From: DAXETY01 sp051155755
GTDB taxonomy: Bacteria > Desulfobacterota > Desulfobacteria > Desulfobacterales > SG8-13
Reading direction: 5' to 3'
DNA: 64,000 nucleotides
Assembly: GCA_051155755.1 (NCBI GenBank)
Contig: DAXETY010000044.1
Location: forward strand, 9,474 to 73,473
Numbering within the stretch: position 1 is the first letter of the stretch; the number at the start of each line of letters is the position of its first letter. The translations under genes were made by a program, and so were the position numbers. Shown one piece after another: positions 18,572-27,055 of this stretch. Under the pieces are notes generated by a model, which worked only from the letters and a program-made list of their open reading frames with translations, was not told the DNA's origin and made no database searches.

Positions 18572-19651
18572 CTATCCCTGCGAGACACCGGCTTCTTTAA
18601 AAGTATGCATCCGGTTGAATATCCGCACGGCGCCTTCCAGGATGCTCATGGCCAGGGCTCCGCCGGTGCCTTCTCCCAGCCGCATGCCCAGGTCCAGGAT
18701 CGGTTGCAGCCCCAGGTAATTCAGCATCCCGCCGTGACCGGATTCCTCGGAGCGGTGACCGGCAAACATGTATTCCACCGACGTCGGGCAGAGGGCGTGC
18801 GCCACCAGCGCTCCGGCGGTGGAAATAAAACCGTCCACCACCACCGGAACCCTGTGCGCCGCAGCGGCCAGGATGCATCCGGCAATCCCCCCGATTTCAA
18901 AACCGCCGACTTTCGCAAGCACGTCCAGACCGTCGGCGGGGTCGGGCCGATTGACAGCGATGGCCGTGCGGATCATTTCGATTTTGTGTTTCAGCCGGTG
19001 GTCGTCGATTCCGGTGCCCCGGCCCACCATCGACGGAAGGTCCGCACCGGTGATCACCGCGCCCACTGCAGCCGAAGCCGTGGTGTTGCCGATTCCCATG
19101 TCTCCGGTGCCGAGCAGCCGGGCACCGTTTTGAATCAGATCGGAGGCCACGGCATAACCGGTTTGCAGGCATGCAAGGGCCTGTTGTTCGGTCATGGCCG
19201 GTCCGCGAGCGATATTGGCAGTTCCGTTTCCGGCTTTGTGCACCCGCAGGCGATGGCCGGCATTCAGGGCGACGGGGTCCAGTTCGGGGATGATGCCCAC
19301 GTCCACCACCACGATTTCCGCATTCACCAGTGCCGCCAGAACGTTAATCCCGGCACCGCCGGTAAGAAAGGCCCTGATCATTTCTCCGGTGACCTCCTGG
19401 GGAAAGGCGCTGACGCCTTCGGAAGCGATGCCGTGGTCGGCGGCCATCACCATTACCGCCCGGGAGCTGATATCGGGCTTCAGGCTGCATTGAATTGCAC
19501 AAATGCGCTCGGCAATATCGTGCAGGCGGCCCAGGGCTCTTGGCGGCATGATCAGTTGCGCTGTCCGCCGCCGGGCTTCTTCCAGCCAACGGGATTCCAG
19601 CGGTTGAATCCGTGCAGCGATTTGTTCCAGTGTCGGCATTTCCTGGTTCAT
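18572..19651 (-). CDS. cobT: Nicotinate-nucleotide--dimethylbenzimidazole phosphoribosyltransferase
   Basis: The 359-residue enzyme makes the alpha-ribotide of the lower ligand of cobalamin. Visible family motifs are MVMAADHGIASEGVS, TGGAGINVLA, GDMGIGNTTASAAV and, at the C-terminus, MRLGEGTGGAL with the catalytic glutamate (about residue 317). ATG 19651 is the start because GGAGG lies 7 nt upstream; the frame is open to 19735 but those residues are non-coding. It is transcribed away from the cbi operon, behind a cobalamin riboswitch and terminator. Confidence 0.95.
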   Translation of the reverse strand: MNQEMPTLEQIAARIQPLESRWLEEARRRTAQLIMPPRALGRLHDIAERICAIQCSLKPDISSRAVMVMAADHGIASEGVSAFPQEVTGEMIRAFLTGGAGINVLAALVNAEIVVVDVGIIPELDPVALNAGHRLRVHKAGNGTANIARGPAMTEQQALACLQTGYAVASDLIQNGARLLGTGDMGIGNTTASAAVGAVITGADLPSMVGRGTGIDDHRLKHKIEMIRTAIAVNRPDPADGLDVLAKVGGFEIGGIAGCILAAAAHRVPVVVDGFISTAGALVAHALCPTSVEYMFAGHRSEESGHGGMLNYLGLQPILDLGMRLGEGTGGALAMSILEGAVRIFNRMHTFKEAGVSQG

Positions 19652-19733
19652 GGTTCCTCCATCCTTGGTTCTGGTTCCAGTAAGAAAGAATCCCGCAGTC
19701 CTTTTTCCGTGTTTACCGGGCTGTGATGAGGGC

Positions 19734-19766
19734 AAAAAAAATCCTCAAGCGCAGGCGCTTGAGGAT
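19734..19766 (-). terminator. Intrinsic terminator between the cobalamin riboswitch and cobT
   Basis: On the minus strand a perfect 12-bp stem (ATCCTCAAGCGC / GCGCTTGAGGAT) with a 2-nt loop is followed by eight Ts. It lies after the riboswitch aptamer and before cobT, where an expression-platform terminator is expected. Confidence 0.9.
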
Positions 19767-19819
19767 TTGCCATCTCCTCGACAGCTCGACGGCCGGTTCC
19801 CGAGGGGGAACTGGCTTGA

Positions 19820-20029
19820 CGAAACCGCGGCAGGTCTTCTGACTTCTCCCCGCAGGCGGCGGCCTTCCCATTTTGCCGGGGCAAAACAGTGGCGCACCGG
19901 TGGCCGCAAGCGTTGCCGACCGCATGGTCGGCGGGAGTCACAGCGGCGGGACCGTACCGGAATCACACCGGTTTCCCTGTTCAGCCGGCGCTCCGGATCG
20001 ATCCGAAACGACGGACACCGCAGGTTTCG
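19820..20029 (-). ncRNA. Cobalamin riboswitch (aptamer) controlling cobT
   Basis: On the minus strand the conserved cobalamin-riboswitch blocks occur in order: GGGAAACCGGTGTGATTCCG, then GGTCCCGCCGCTGTGA, then GCGCCACTG, then ATGGGAAGGC, and AGTCAGAAGACCTGCC at the 3' side. The ends pair as P1 (CGAAACC at 20029-20023 with GGTTTCG at 19826-19820). It precedes a terminator and cobT, so high cobalamin should reduce cobT transcription. Confidence 0.93.
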
Positions 20030-20047
20030 ATTATTGATATTTCGGTG

Positions 20048-20076
20048 TTTATGCAGCAATCTTTCCGGCTTGTCAA
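20048..20076 (-). promoter_or_regulatory. Sigma-70 type promoter for cobT and its riboswitch
   Basis: Minus strand TTGACA (20076-20071), 17-nt spacer, CATAAA (20053-20048). The predicted start near 20041 is just ahead of the riboswitch P1 stem, which supports it. Confidence 0.6.
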
Positions 20077-20110
20077 GAACCTGCCGGTCGTCTTTCGGCC
20101 GGATTGACTG

Positions 20111-20138
20111 TTGCATCACAGTCAAAGCCTGGTATATA
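20111..20138 (+). promoter_or_regulatory. Candidate sigma-70 promoter for the cbi operon
   Basis: Plus strand TTGCAT (20111-20116), 16-nt spacer, TATATA (20133-20138). It gives a leader of about 130 nt to cbiA. No second riboswitch is visible on this strand. Confidence 0.45.
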
Positions 20139-20169
20139 TCAGTGTCCATCCAGAAGGTCCTTTATCCGC

Positions 20170-20190
20170 CGAGTCCCGCCGCCGGCGGGA
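20170..20190 (+). repeat. Hairpin-forming word shared with the cbiF leader
   Basis: A palindromic word (GTCCCGCC-GCC-GGCGGGAT core) in the cbiA leader, 87 nt before the start codon. A 21-nt match with one difference lies at 25143-25163 in the cbiF leader. It could be a processing or regulatory hairpin or a dispersed palindromic repeat. Confidence 0.5.
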
Positions 20191-20277
20191 TGATTCACGC
20201 CATGGAGTGATTTGGCGGAACGCTCGGATCGGGTGTTCGTTCGTCGAGCCTTCCGTCGAAAGGAGAGACAAAACAAC

Positions 20278-21675
20278 ATGCCATCCGCTCGGGCCATTCG
20301 AGGACTGGTGGTGGCCGGACCCTCCAGCGGCTGCGGCAAGACGACGATTGCCCTGGGACTGATGGCGGCCCTGCGGGCACGCGGTCTGCCCGTCTATCCA
20401 TTCAAGATCGGTCCCGATTTCATCGATCCGGGGCATCATCAACGCATCGGCGGTGTCGTAAGCCGGAACCTGGATGGTTGGATGCTGTCGAAGGCCTACA
20501 ATCGGCGTTCTTTTCTCTCCCACTGCGGAACGTCCGGCATTGCTGTCGTTGAGGGCGTGATGGGACTTTTTGACGGATACGACGGAAAGACCGAGTCCGG
20601 CTCCACGGCCCAGATGGCCAAATGGCTGGACCTGCCGGTATTGCTGGTCGTCGACGCCCGCAGCATGGCCCGCAGCGCAGCGGCGCTGGTTTTTGGATTC
20701 GAGCGTTTCGATCCGCAAGTATCCTTTCTGGGCGTGGTATTTAACCGCATCGGCAGCCCGCGCCACCTGCAGTATCTTTCCGAGGCCCTGGCCGGGGCCG
20801 TGGACATGCCGATACTGGGCGGAATTCCGCGCTCGGCGCCGGTATCCATTCCCGAGCGTCACCTGGGCCTGGTCATGAGCGAGGAACTGGATGACGACGG
20901 CCGATTCGTGCTGGAACTCAAAGCGCTGGTTGAAACCAACCTCGATGTCGACCGTTTGATCGAGTTGCTGCCGGAACGGCATTCGGAAGCACCGACCGCA
21001 GAGCCTGCGGCCGGGAGCGCGCAAAAGGCGGTCCGCATCGCAGTGGCCCGTGACGCCGCATTTTGTTTTTATTACCAGGATAATTTCGACCGTCTCGTTG
21101 AAAACGGAGCCGAACTGGTCTGGTTTTCCGCCCTGGAGGACGACCGGCTTCCGGAGGACATCCACGGGATATACTTCGGAGGCGGATATCCCGAACTGCA
21201 TGCCGTCCGCCTGGCCGCCAATCAGGGGTTGAAAAACCAGGTACTGGAATCCAGCCGGGCCGGCATGCCGATCTACGGTGAATGTGGCGGCTTGATGTAT
21301 CTGGGAAAGAGCCTCCAGGATCTGGAAGGCCGTCGCCATGCAATGACCGGATGCCTGCCGCTGAAAACCCGCATGCTGGAGCGCCTGCGGGCCCTCGGCT
21401 ATCGCCAGGTGCGACTGGAAGCCGACAATTTGCTGGGTGAAACGGGACTGGTGGTGCGCGGGCACGAGTTTCACTACTCGGAAATTATCGGCGGCATCGA
21501 AGCGTTGAACACCACGTACCGACTGCAGCCCCGCAACGGTGAATCCTTCGTGCGAGAAGGATACTGGCGCCGCCGGACACTGGGCAGTTACGTGCATTTG
21601 CACTTCGGAAGTGCGCCCCGGGTCGCTGCGAACTTCGTGACCCATTGCCGTCGATACCGCGACCGGAGGGATTGA
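20278..21675 (+). CDS. cbiA: Cobyrinic acid a,c-diamide synthase
   Basis: The 465-residue ATP- and glutamine-dependent enzyme amidates the a and c carboxylates of (cobalt) cobyrinate. An N-terminal P-loop GPSSGCGKTTIALG (about residues 13-26) is followed by a C-terminal class-I-like amidotransferase domain with its cysteine in YGECGGLMYLG and the late RGHEFHYSE motif. ATG 20278 is chosen because AGGAG lies 12 nt upstream and the family start (RGLVVAGPSSG) follows directly; the frame is open to 20212. First gene of the plus-strand cobalamin operon. Confidence 0.94.
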   Translation: MPSARAIRGLVVAGPSSGCGKTTIALGLMAALRARGLPVYPFKIGPDFIDPGHHQRIGGVVSRNLDGWMLSKAYNRRSFLSHCGTSGIAVVEGVMGLFDGYDGKTESGSTAQMAKWLDLPVLLVVDARSMARSAAALVFGFERFDPQVSFLGVVFNRIGSPRHLQYLSEALAGAVDMPILGGIPRSAPVSIPERHLGLVMSEELDDDGRFVLELKALVETNLDVDRLIELLPERHSEAPTAEPAAGSAQKAVRIAVARDAAFCFYYQDNFDRLVENGAELVWFSALEDDRLPEDIHGIYFGGGYPELHAVRLAANQGLKNQVLESSRAGMPIYGECGGLMYLGKSLQDLEGRRHAMTGCLPLKTRMLERLRALGYRQVRLEADNLLGETGLVVRGHEFHYSEIIGGIEALNTTYRLQPRNGESFVREGYWRRRTLGSYVHLHFGSAPRVAANFVTHCRRYRDRRD

Positions 21676-21735
21676 GCCTTCGAAATTTTACGATTCCATC
21701 AAATTGATCGCATCGAATAAAGGAATATCGAGACA

Positions 21736-22371
21736 ATGAAACCCCGGGAAATCGAAGCGCTCAGCTTTCGAATCATCGATTCGGAAGCCGGAGACGCCAT
21801 GCAGCGCTTCACACACGAACAGTGGGCTGTGGTTCGACGCATGATTCACACCTCTGCCGATTTTGACTACCTGGAATCGGTCCGGTTTCATCCCCGGGCC
21901 ATGGATGCCGCCATGGATGCCCTGCGCGGCGGGGCCGCGATCGTCACCGACACCCGCATGGCCGCCACCGGCATCCGCAAATCCGATCTGAAGCGCCTGG
22001 GCGGGACTGTGACGTGCTACATCGACGATCCCCGGGTACGGCAGGCTGCCGCCGCGGCCGGCAACACCCGGGCCCGGGCCGCAGTGGATCTGGCCGCCGG
22101 GGAAACCAATGGCGCCGTTTACGCTGTCGGCAATGCGCCGACAGCGCTGCTGAGACTGGTGGAGCTCGTTCAACGGGGAGGTCTCCAGCCGGCATTGATT
22201 CTCGGTTTTCCGGTCGGTTTTGTCCAGGCCGCCGAATCCAAACAGGCGTTGGCGCAACTCGACTGTCCTTACATTACCAACGTGGGACGCAAAGGCGGCT
22301 CGAACATCGCGGCGGCCGCGGTCAACGCCCTGATTTTGCTGGCCGGCGCTGACAACCGCAAGCCTGTTTGA
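21736..22371 (+). CDS. cbiC: Precorrin-8X / cobalt-precorrin-8 methylmutase
   Basis: The 211-residue enzyme moves the C-11 methyl to C-12, forming (hydrogeno)cobyrinate. The catalytic histidine is in RRMIHTSADFDYL (about residue 38), with family blocks VTDTRMAATGI, GNAPTALLRL and GFPVGFVQAAESK. Starts at ATG 21736, 60 bp after cbiA. Confidence 0.94.
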   Translation: MKPREIEALSFRIIDSEAGDAMQRFTHEQWAVVRRMIHTSADFDYLESVRFHPRAMDAAMDALRGGAAIVTDTRMAATGIRKSDLKRLGGTVTCYIDDPRVRQAAAAAGNTRARAAVDLAAGETNGAVYAVGNAPTALLRLVELVQRGGLQPALILGFPVGFVQAAESKQALAQLDCPYITNVGRKGGSNIAAAAVNALILLAGADNRKPV

Positions 22372-22479
22372 GTCCTGCAACGGCCGCAGTCGCCAAAGAG
22401 CCGGTTCGGGGCAAGCGGGCAGGGGCAACTGAATACATTTACAACGTTCGATCCTGGTTTGCGGACATTCGAAATATCG

Positions 22480-23592
22480 ATGACTTCGGAAAAATCCGGT
22501 CCAAAAAAAAAGCTGCGCTGCGGTTTCACCACGGGTGCGGCGGCCGCCGCCGCAGTCAAAGCGGCCGTGCATTGCCTCATGACCGATCGGACACCCGAGC
22601 GGGTCTCGATCCGATTGCTGACCGGCCGGTGGATCGAAATTGCCGTAAAACAATGCACGCTCGTCGGACCAGATTCGGCCCGCTGTACGGTCGTCAAAGA
22701 CGCGGGGGACGATCCGGATGTCACCCACGGCGCTGAAATCGGCGCTTGTGTGACCCGACTCGAAGACCGAGCGGGGGCAGAACGCGTGACGATCACCGGA
22801 GGGGAAGGTGTCGGACGGGTCACCAAGCCGGGACTCGAACTCCCGCCCGGGACGGCCGCCATCAATCCGGGCCCGGTGCGCATGATCCGGGAAGCCGTTC
22901 TGGACGCCGCCGGTCGGCATTTTGCAGGTCGGCTCCAGGTGGAGGTGTTCGTGCCCCAGGGTCGAAAGCTGGCGGAAAAAACACTCAATGCCCGCCTGGG
23001 TATCGTCGGCGGCATTTCGATTCTGGGTACCACCGGAGTGGTCCGGCCGATGAGCCACGAAGCCTACACGGCCACCATTCATTCGGCCATGTCCGTGGCA
23101 CACGCTGGCGGGTGCCGCCGGTTGGTGCTTACCACCGGCCGGCGCAGTGAGCGCCACGCCCAGCAGCGTTGGGCCGATCTGCCCGAAGAGGCTTTTATCC
23201 AGATCGGTGATTATTTCGGCGATGCGCTGAAAAGGGCAGCCGAGTTTGGTTTTCGGCAGCTGATCCTGGCGGTTTTTTTCGGCAAAGCCCTGAAAATGGC
23301 CCAGGGAGCCGAACATACGCACGCGGCCCGCGCCCGGCTGTCGCTGCCCGCGCTGGCTCGCTGGTGCCTTGCAGAGACCGGAGATCGGGATCTGGCCCGT
23401 CGGCTGTCGGCCGCCAACACCGCCCGGGAGGCCTTCGGCATGCTGCAGCAAACCGCGCCCGGCGTACTGGCGCTGGTGGCCCGCAAGGTCGTGCGGGCCG
23501 CTTCACTGCACACCGGCCGCCGCGTGGCCAACCGCTGCGTACTGTTCGATTACCAGGGGCAGGTGGCCTGCGACACGGAATCGAGCGATTGA
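22480..23592 (+). CDS. cbiD: Cobalt-precorrin-5B C1-methyltransferase
   Basis: The 370-residue CbiD-family enzyme methylates C-1 in the anaerobic pathway. Motifs: LRCGFTTGAAAAAAVKAA, GEGVGRVTKPGLELPPG, GGISILGTTGVVRPMS. The frame is open from TTG 22459; ATG 22480 matches the family start better although its ribosome site is poor. Presence of CbiD marks the cobalt-early (anaerobic) route. Confidence 0.93.
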   Translation: MTSEKSGPKKKLRCGFTTGAAAAAAVKAAVHCLMTDRTPERVSIRLLTGRWIEIAVKQCTLVGPDSARCTVVKDAGDDPDVTHGAEIGACVTRLEDRAGAERVTITGGEGVGRVTKPGLELPPGTAAINPGPVRMIREAVLDAAGRHFAGRLQVEVFVPQGRKLAEKTLNARLGIVGGISILGTTGVVRPMSHEAYTATIHSAMSVAHAGGCRRLVLTTGRRSERHAQQRWADLPEEAFIQIGDYFGDALKRAAEFGFRQLILAVFFGKALKMAQGAEHTHAARARLSLPALARWCLAETGDRDLARRLSAANTAREAFGMLQQTAPGVLALVARKVVRAASLHTGRRVANRCVLFDYQGQVACDTESSD

Positions 23593-23625
23593 ACCGATGA
23601 GCCCTGACGGGAGCGAAGAAAGTTT

Positions 23626-24852
23626 ATGATACCGGTGGCCGTAATCGGCATGGGAATGTCTCCAGCGGATCTTACCGAACGGCAGCTTTGCCGGATTCGA
23701 CAGGCCGACGTTCTCGTCGGAGGCCGGCGTCATCTGTCCTTTTTTTCGGATCTGCCGGTCGAAAAAAAAGAAATCCGCAAGGATCTAAGCAGCCTGGTGG
23801 AATTTGTCCGCAAGCAGGCCGAGCGGCGCAACGTGGTGGTGCTTGCCTCGGGCGATCCCCTGTTTTACGGAATCGGCGGTTATCTGGCCCGAACCCTGGG
23901 TCCGGAAGCCGTGGAGATTTACCCCAATGTAAGTACCGTGGCGGCTGCCTTTGCCCGCATCCGGGAGCCCTGGCAGGATGCCGCCGTGGTCAGCCTGCAC
24001 GGCCGCAGCCGCGCCGACGGATTTCTGCAGGCGCTGCGCACCAGCAATAAGGTTGCCGTTTACACCGATCCGGAACACCCCCCGGAATACCTGGCCGACC
24101 TTTGCATGCAAGCGGGTTTTGAAGATTTCCAGATGTGCGTGATGGAACGACTCGGCAGCACTTCGGAGCGCGTTCGCTGGCTGTCGCCGCCCGAAGCGGC
24201 CGCAATGCAATACGAACAGCCGAACCTGGTTATTTTTCGACGGAAGAAAGACCCTGCCACAACGGGTTGTCTCGGCTTGCAGCTCGGCATGCCGGAAGCC
24301 GTCTATCAACACCAGGGCGGCTTGATCACCAAATCCGAAATCCGGGCCGTAACGCTGGCCAAGCTTGCCCTGCAGCCCGGAAATGTGCTCTGGGATCTCG
24401 GCGCCGGCAGTGGATCGGTCGGGTTGGAGGCATCCTTGCTGGTGGGCGACGGATGCATCGCGGCGGTGGAAAAAGATCCCGTGCGGGTCGAACAAATCGA
24501 GGCCAACTGCCGGCAATTCGGCGTAAAAAACCTGTCGGTGATTCGGGCGCAACTACCCGACGGAATGGCAACACTGCCGGATCCGGACCGGGTATTCGTC
24601 GGCGGCGGTGGCGCTGTGCTGCCGGAAATTTTGACCGCGGCCGATCGACGCCTGCCAACCGGCGGAATTATCGTTGTCAACCTGGTTCTGATCGGTCGGG
24701 TGGAAACCGCTGCGGCCACACTGGAGCGGCTTGGCTATCGGGTCGACATCGTGCAGGTACAGGTCAACCGGAGCCGGCCGATTGCCGGCGGAATGCGGCT
24801 CGAGGCCGAAAATCCGGTTTGGATCCTGCAGGCAAAAAAAACCGAATCATGA
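23626..24852 (+). CDS. cbiET: Bifunctional cobalt-precorrin-7 C5-methyltransferase / precorrin-6B C15-methyltransferase (decarboxylating), CbiE-CbiT fusion
   Basis: The 408-residue fusion has an N-terminal CbiE tetrapyrrole methylase (about 1-200, PVAVIGMGMSPADLT, VLASGDPLFYGIGG) and a C-terminal CbiT SAM methyltransferase (about 220-400, GNVLWDLGAGSGSVGLEAS, VFVGGGGAVLPEIL). Together they methylate C-5 and C-15 and decarboxylate the C-12 acetate. The fused form is also called CobL. It starts 33 bp after cbiD and is followed by a structured 362-bp gap before cbiF. Confidence 0.93.
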   Translation: MIPVAVIGMGMSPADLTERQLCRIRQADVLVGGRRHLSFFSDLPVEKKEIRKDLSSLVEFVRKQAERRNVVVLASGDPLFYGIGGYLARTLGPEAVEIYPNVSTVAAAFARIREPWQDAAVVSLHGRSRADGFLQALRTSNKVAVYTDPEHPPEYLADLCMQAGFEDFQMCVMERLGSTSERVRWLSPPEAAAMQYEQPNLVIFRRKKDPATTGCLGLQLGMPEAVYQHQGGLITKSEIRAVTLAKLALQPGNVLWDLGAGSGSVGLEASLLVGDGCIAAVEKDPVRVEQIEANCRQFGVKNLSVIRAQLPDGMATLPDPDRVFVGGGGAVLPEILTAADRRLPTGGIIVVNLVLIGRVETAAATLERLGYRVDIVQVQVNRSRPIAGGMRLEAENPVWILQAKKTES

Positions 24853-24883
24853 TAAACCGCAGACATACCGCAGACAAATCCAT

Positions 24884-24912
24884 TTTTGCCGGGCAACCTG
24901 CCCGGCAAAAAA
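24884..24912. repeat. Inverted repeat after cbiET
   Basis: TTTTTGCCGGGCA is followed by a short spacer and TGCCCGGCAAAAA. This is a strong hairpin, but A-rich rather than T-rich on its 3' side in either direction, so it does not look like a normal intrinsic terminator. Confidence 0.6.
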
Positions 24913-24992
24913 AAGGTGTTACCAATATTTTTTGCAATTGTGTTGCGTTTGATCTCACCGCGAGTCGCGGAGGACGCGGAGAAAATCATCTC

Positions 24993-25115
24993 TTTTCGGA
25001 TGCCGCTGAGAGGGCGGCATCCGAAAACATTCGCTCATCATGGATCCATGTTTCGTTTCTACACAGGTTTTTGAGGCGGTTTTTTTGTTTTTCGCCCTCT
25101 CAGCGAAAAACAAAA
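24993..25115. other. Paired hairpins with complementary loops in the cbiET-cbiF gap
   Basis: Hairpin 1 (24993-25027) is a perfect 14-bp stem, TTTTCGGATGCCGC, with 7-nt loop TGAGAGG. Hairpin 2 (25083-25115) is a perfect 13-bp stem, TTTTGTTTTTCGC, with 7-nt loop CCTCTCA. The loops are exact reverse complements, so RNA could form a kissing complex or an alternative long-range stem. A 12-nt palindrome CATGGATCCATG (25039-25050) sits between them. Weakly inverted flanks occur near 24961-24982 and 25119-25146. I see no coding potential here. Confidence 0.75.
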
Positions 25116-25142
25116 TATTCTCTCTCTGCGGTCTTTGCGCCT

Positions 25143-25164
25143 CGAGTCCCGCCACCGGCGGGAC
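25143..25164 (+). repeat. Hairpin-forming word shared with the cbiA leader
   Basis: GTCCCGCC-ACC-GGCGGGAC forms an 8-bp stem with a 3-nt loop, 51 nt before the cbiF start. It differs at one position from 20170-20190 over 21 nt. Confidence 0.5.
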
Positions 25165-25214
25165 GGGCGGTGAAGAGTAATATAGATCAGCCAACAAAAG
25201 ACAATGGAGTGGAA

Positions 25215-26003
25215 TTGAACGAAGAAACCAATCAGCGGCATGCGGTGCTGTTCGTCGGGGCCGGACCCGGCGATCCCGAGCTGATCACCGTCAAGGGCCG
25301 CATTGCGCTGGAAGCTGCGGATCAGATCATCTACACCGGTTCCCTGGTGCCCGAAGCCGTGCTCGACTGGGCCCGGCCCGAAGCCCGCCGGCTCAGCAGT
25401 GCCTCGCTGACATTGGAGCAAATCGTGGCGGCCCTGGTGGACGGTTACCGGCGCGGACTGCGGCAGGTGCGGCTGCACACCGGGGATCCGAGCTTGTATG
25501 GTGCGATTTTCGAACAGATGGCCGCCCTTCAGGAGCAGGGGGTGCCGTATCGGGTGATCCCCGGGGTCTCCGCGGCCTTTGCGGCTGCCGCGGCGATGGG
25601 CATCGAATACACCCTGCCGGAGGTCACCCAGACCCTGATTCTGACCCGTGTGGCCGGCCGCACGCCGGTTCCGGATCGCGAGAATCTGGCATCCCTGGCC
25701 GCACATCGGGCTTCCATGGCGATCTATCTGAGCATTCAACAGGTGGACCGGGTGGCCGCCGCGCTGATTGCAGCCTACGGCCGCGACGCTCCCTGTGCCG
25801 TGGCGTATCGCGTCAGCCAACCGGAAGAGCGCATCGTGTTCACCACCGCGGGTCAGCTGGCGCAGACCGTCGCCGGCGAACAAATCACGCGGCAGGCGTT
25901 AATTGTGGTCGGGCAGGTGCTGGCCTCCGAAAACCGATCGGATCCGGTCCGCTCCAAACTTTACGACCGCCGTTTTTCGCACGGCCATCGCAAATCCTCA
26001 TGA
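25215..26003 (+). CDS. cbiF: Cobalt-precorrin-4 / precorrin-4 C11-methyltransferase
   Basis: The 262-residue tetrapyrrole methylase has the family blocks VLFVGAGPGDPELITVKG, QVRLHTGDPSLYGAIFEQ and PGVSAAFAAAAAMGIEYTLPE. The frame is open far upstream through cbiET, but coding similarity starts near 25230. I chose TTG 25215 because TGGAG lies 5 nt upstream; GTG 25209 is an alternative. Its stop overlaps the cbiG start (ATGA). Confidence 0.92.
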   Translation: MNEETNQRHAVLFVGAGPGDPELITVKGRIALEAADQIIYTGSLVPEAVLDWARPEARRLSSASLTLEQIVAALVDGYRRGLRQVRLHTGDPSLYGAIFEQMAALQEQGVPYRVIPGVSAAFAAAAAMGIEYTLPEVTQTLILTRVAGRTPVPDRENLASLAAHRASMAIYLSIQQVDRVAAALIAAYGRDAPCAVAYRVSQPEERIVFTTAGQLAQTVAGEQITRQALIVVGQVLASENRSDPVRSKLYDRRFSHGHRKSS

Positions 26004-27055
26004 GCATCACACCGTCACATGCCCTGTGGGCCTTGACTGCCGCCGGCGCCGAACTGGCAATCCGCACCGCCGATCTTCTGCAAAACGCGGACATATTCCT
26101 GCTGCGGTCCGTCGCCGTCGAAAGCAACGCCTCCCGAATCCGTTATTTCGATCGTCTGGCCGATGCGGTCAGCCTCGGTTTTCATCGATATAAAGGCCAT
26201 GTGTTCTTTATGGCTGCCGGTATCGTGGTCCGTATGATTGCACCCCACCTGAGCGGAAAAACCGTCGATCCGGCCGTGGTGGTCGTCGATGACCGGGCCC
26301 GCCATGCCATCAGCCTTCTCAGCGGTCACATCGGCGGTGCCAACGATCTGGCCCGACGGGTGGCTGCGTCGCTCGGCGCTGCAGCGGTCATCACCACCGC
26401 CTCGGAGGTAAACCGCCTGCCGGCCATCGATGTCATGGCCCTGGAACGGGGCCTGGTGATCGAGAATCCGGAAGCGATCAAGTTCGTTCAGCGAACGCTG
26501 CTGGAACATCGTCCCGTGCCGCTTTACGACCCCGGCGGCTGGCTGGCAGAAGCAACGGGCCGTTCTTTTTTTGCGTCCACCGGCGATCCGTCCGGTTTCG
26601 AAGGTGCCCCGGCCGGGGTGTTCGTGGACGATATCCGGGTTGACCTGCCACCGCGAGTGCTGGTATTACGGCCCGGGTCGCTCATCGCCGGGGTGGGATG
26701 CAACCGGGGCACCGAAGCCCAGGAAATCCGGTCGCTGCTGGCGTCGGTGTTTGAAAAGTTCGGCCTGTCCCTTTCCAGTCTGCACTCGCTGGCCACGATC
26801 AGTCTGAAAAAGGACGAACCCGGATTGCTGCAGGCGGCCGAATCCCTCGGCATTCCGATTCGGTTTTTCGACAAAGACGAGTTGAACCGAGTGCCCGACA
26901 TTCCGACGCCGTCAGCGATGGCGGCCAAACACATCGGAGTCAAAAGCGTATGCGAAGCCGCCGCGATCCTGGCCTCCGAAAGGGGCCGCCTGATCGTAAT
27001 CAAGCACACGAGTCCGAACGCAACCCTGGCGGTGGCAAGAACCGTCTGTACGTAG
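26000..27055 (+). CDS. cbiG: Cobalt-precorrin-5A hydrolase
   Basis: The 351-residue enzyme opens the delta-lactone of cobalt-precorrin-5A, releasing the two-carbon fragment. The N-terminal domain has MAAGIVVRMIAPHLSGK and DDRARHAISLLSGHIGGAND; the C-terminal CbiG domain has IAGVGCNRGTEAQEI and LHSLATISLKKDEPGL. Starts at ATG 26000 inside the cbiF stop. The last 106 nt overlap the chosen cbiH frame. Confidence 0.93.
   Translation: MSITPSHALWALTAAGAELAIRTADLLQNADIFLLRSVAVESNASRIRYFDRLADAVSLGFHRYKGHVFFMAAGIVVRMIAPHLSGKTVDPAVVVVDDRARHAISLLSGHIGGANDLARRVAASLGAAAVITTASEVNRLPAIDVMALERGLVIENPEAIKFVQRTLLEHRPVPLYDPGGWLAEATGRSFFASTGDPSGFEGAPAGVFVDDIRVDLPPRVLVLRPGSLIAGVGCNRGTEAQEIRSLLASVFEKFGLSLSSLHSLATISLKKDEPGLLQAAESLGIPIRFFDKDELNRVPDIPTPSAMAAKHIGVKSVCEAAAILASERGRLIVIKHTSPNATLAVARTVCT

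Noticed and set aside
20122..21645. 507-residue open frame antisense to cbiA
   Set aside because: Shadow of a clear cbiA gene; low-complexity translation and no ribosome site.
21688..23451. 587-residue antisense frame across cbiC and cbiD
   Set aside because: Crosses two well-supported genes on the other strand; GC-rich shadow.
24884..24912. Intrinsic terminator after cbiET
   Set aside because: The hairpin is followed by As on the coding strand, not Ts, so it does not fit a plus-strand terminator.
24135..25214. Upstream extension of the cbiF open frame (622 residues in total)
   Set aside because: The frame merely stays open through cbiET; family homology begins near 25230 and a ribosome site precedes TTG 25215.
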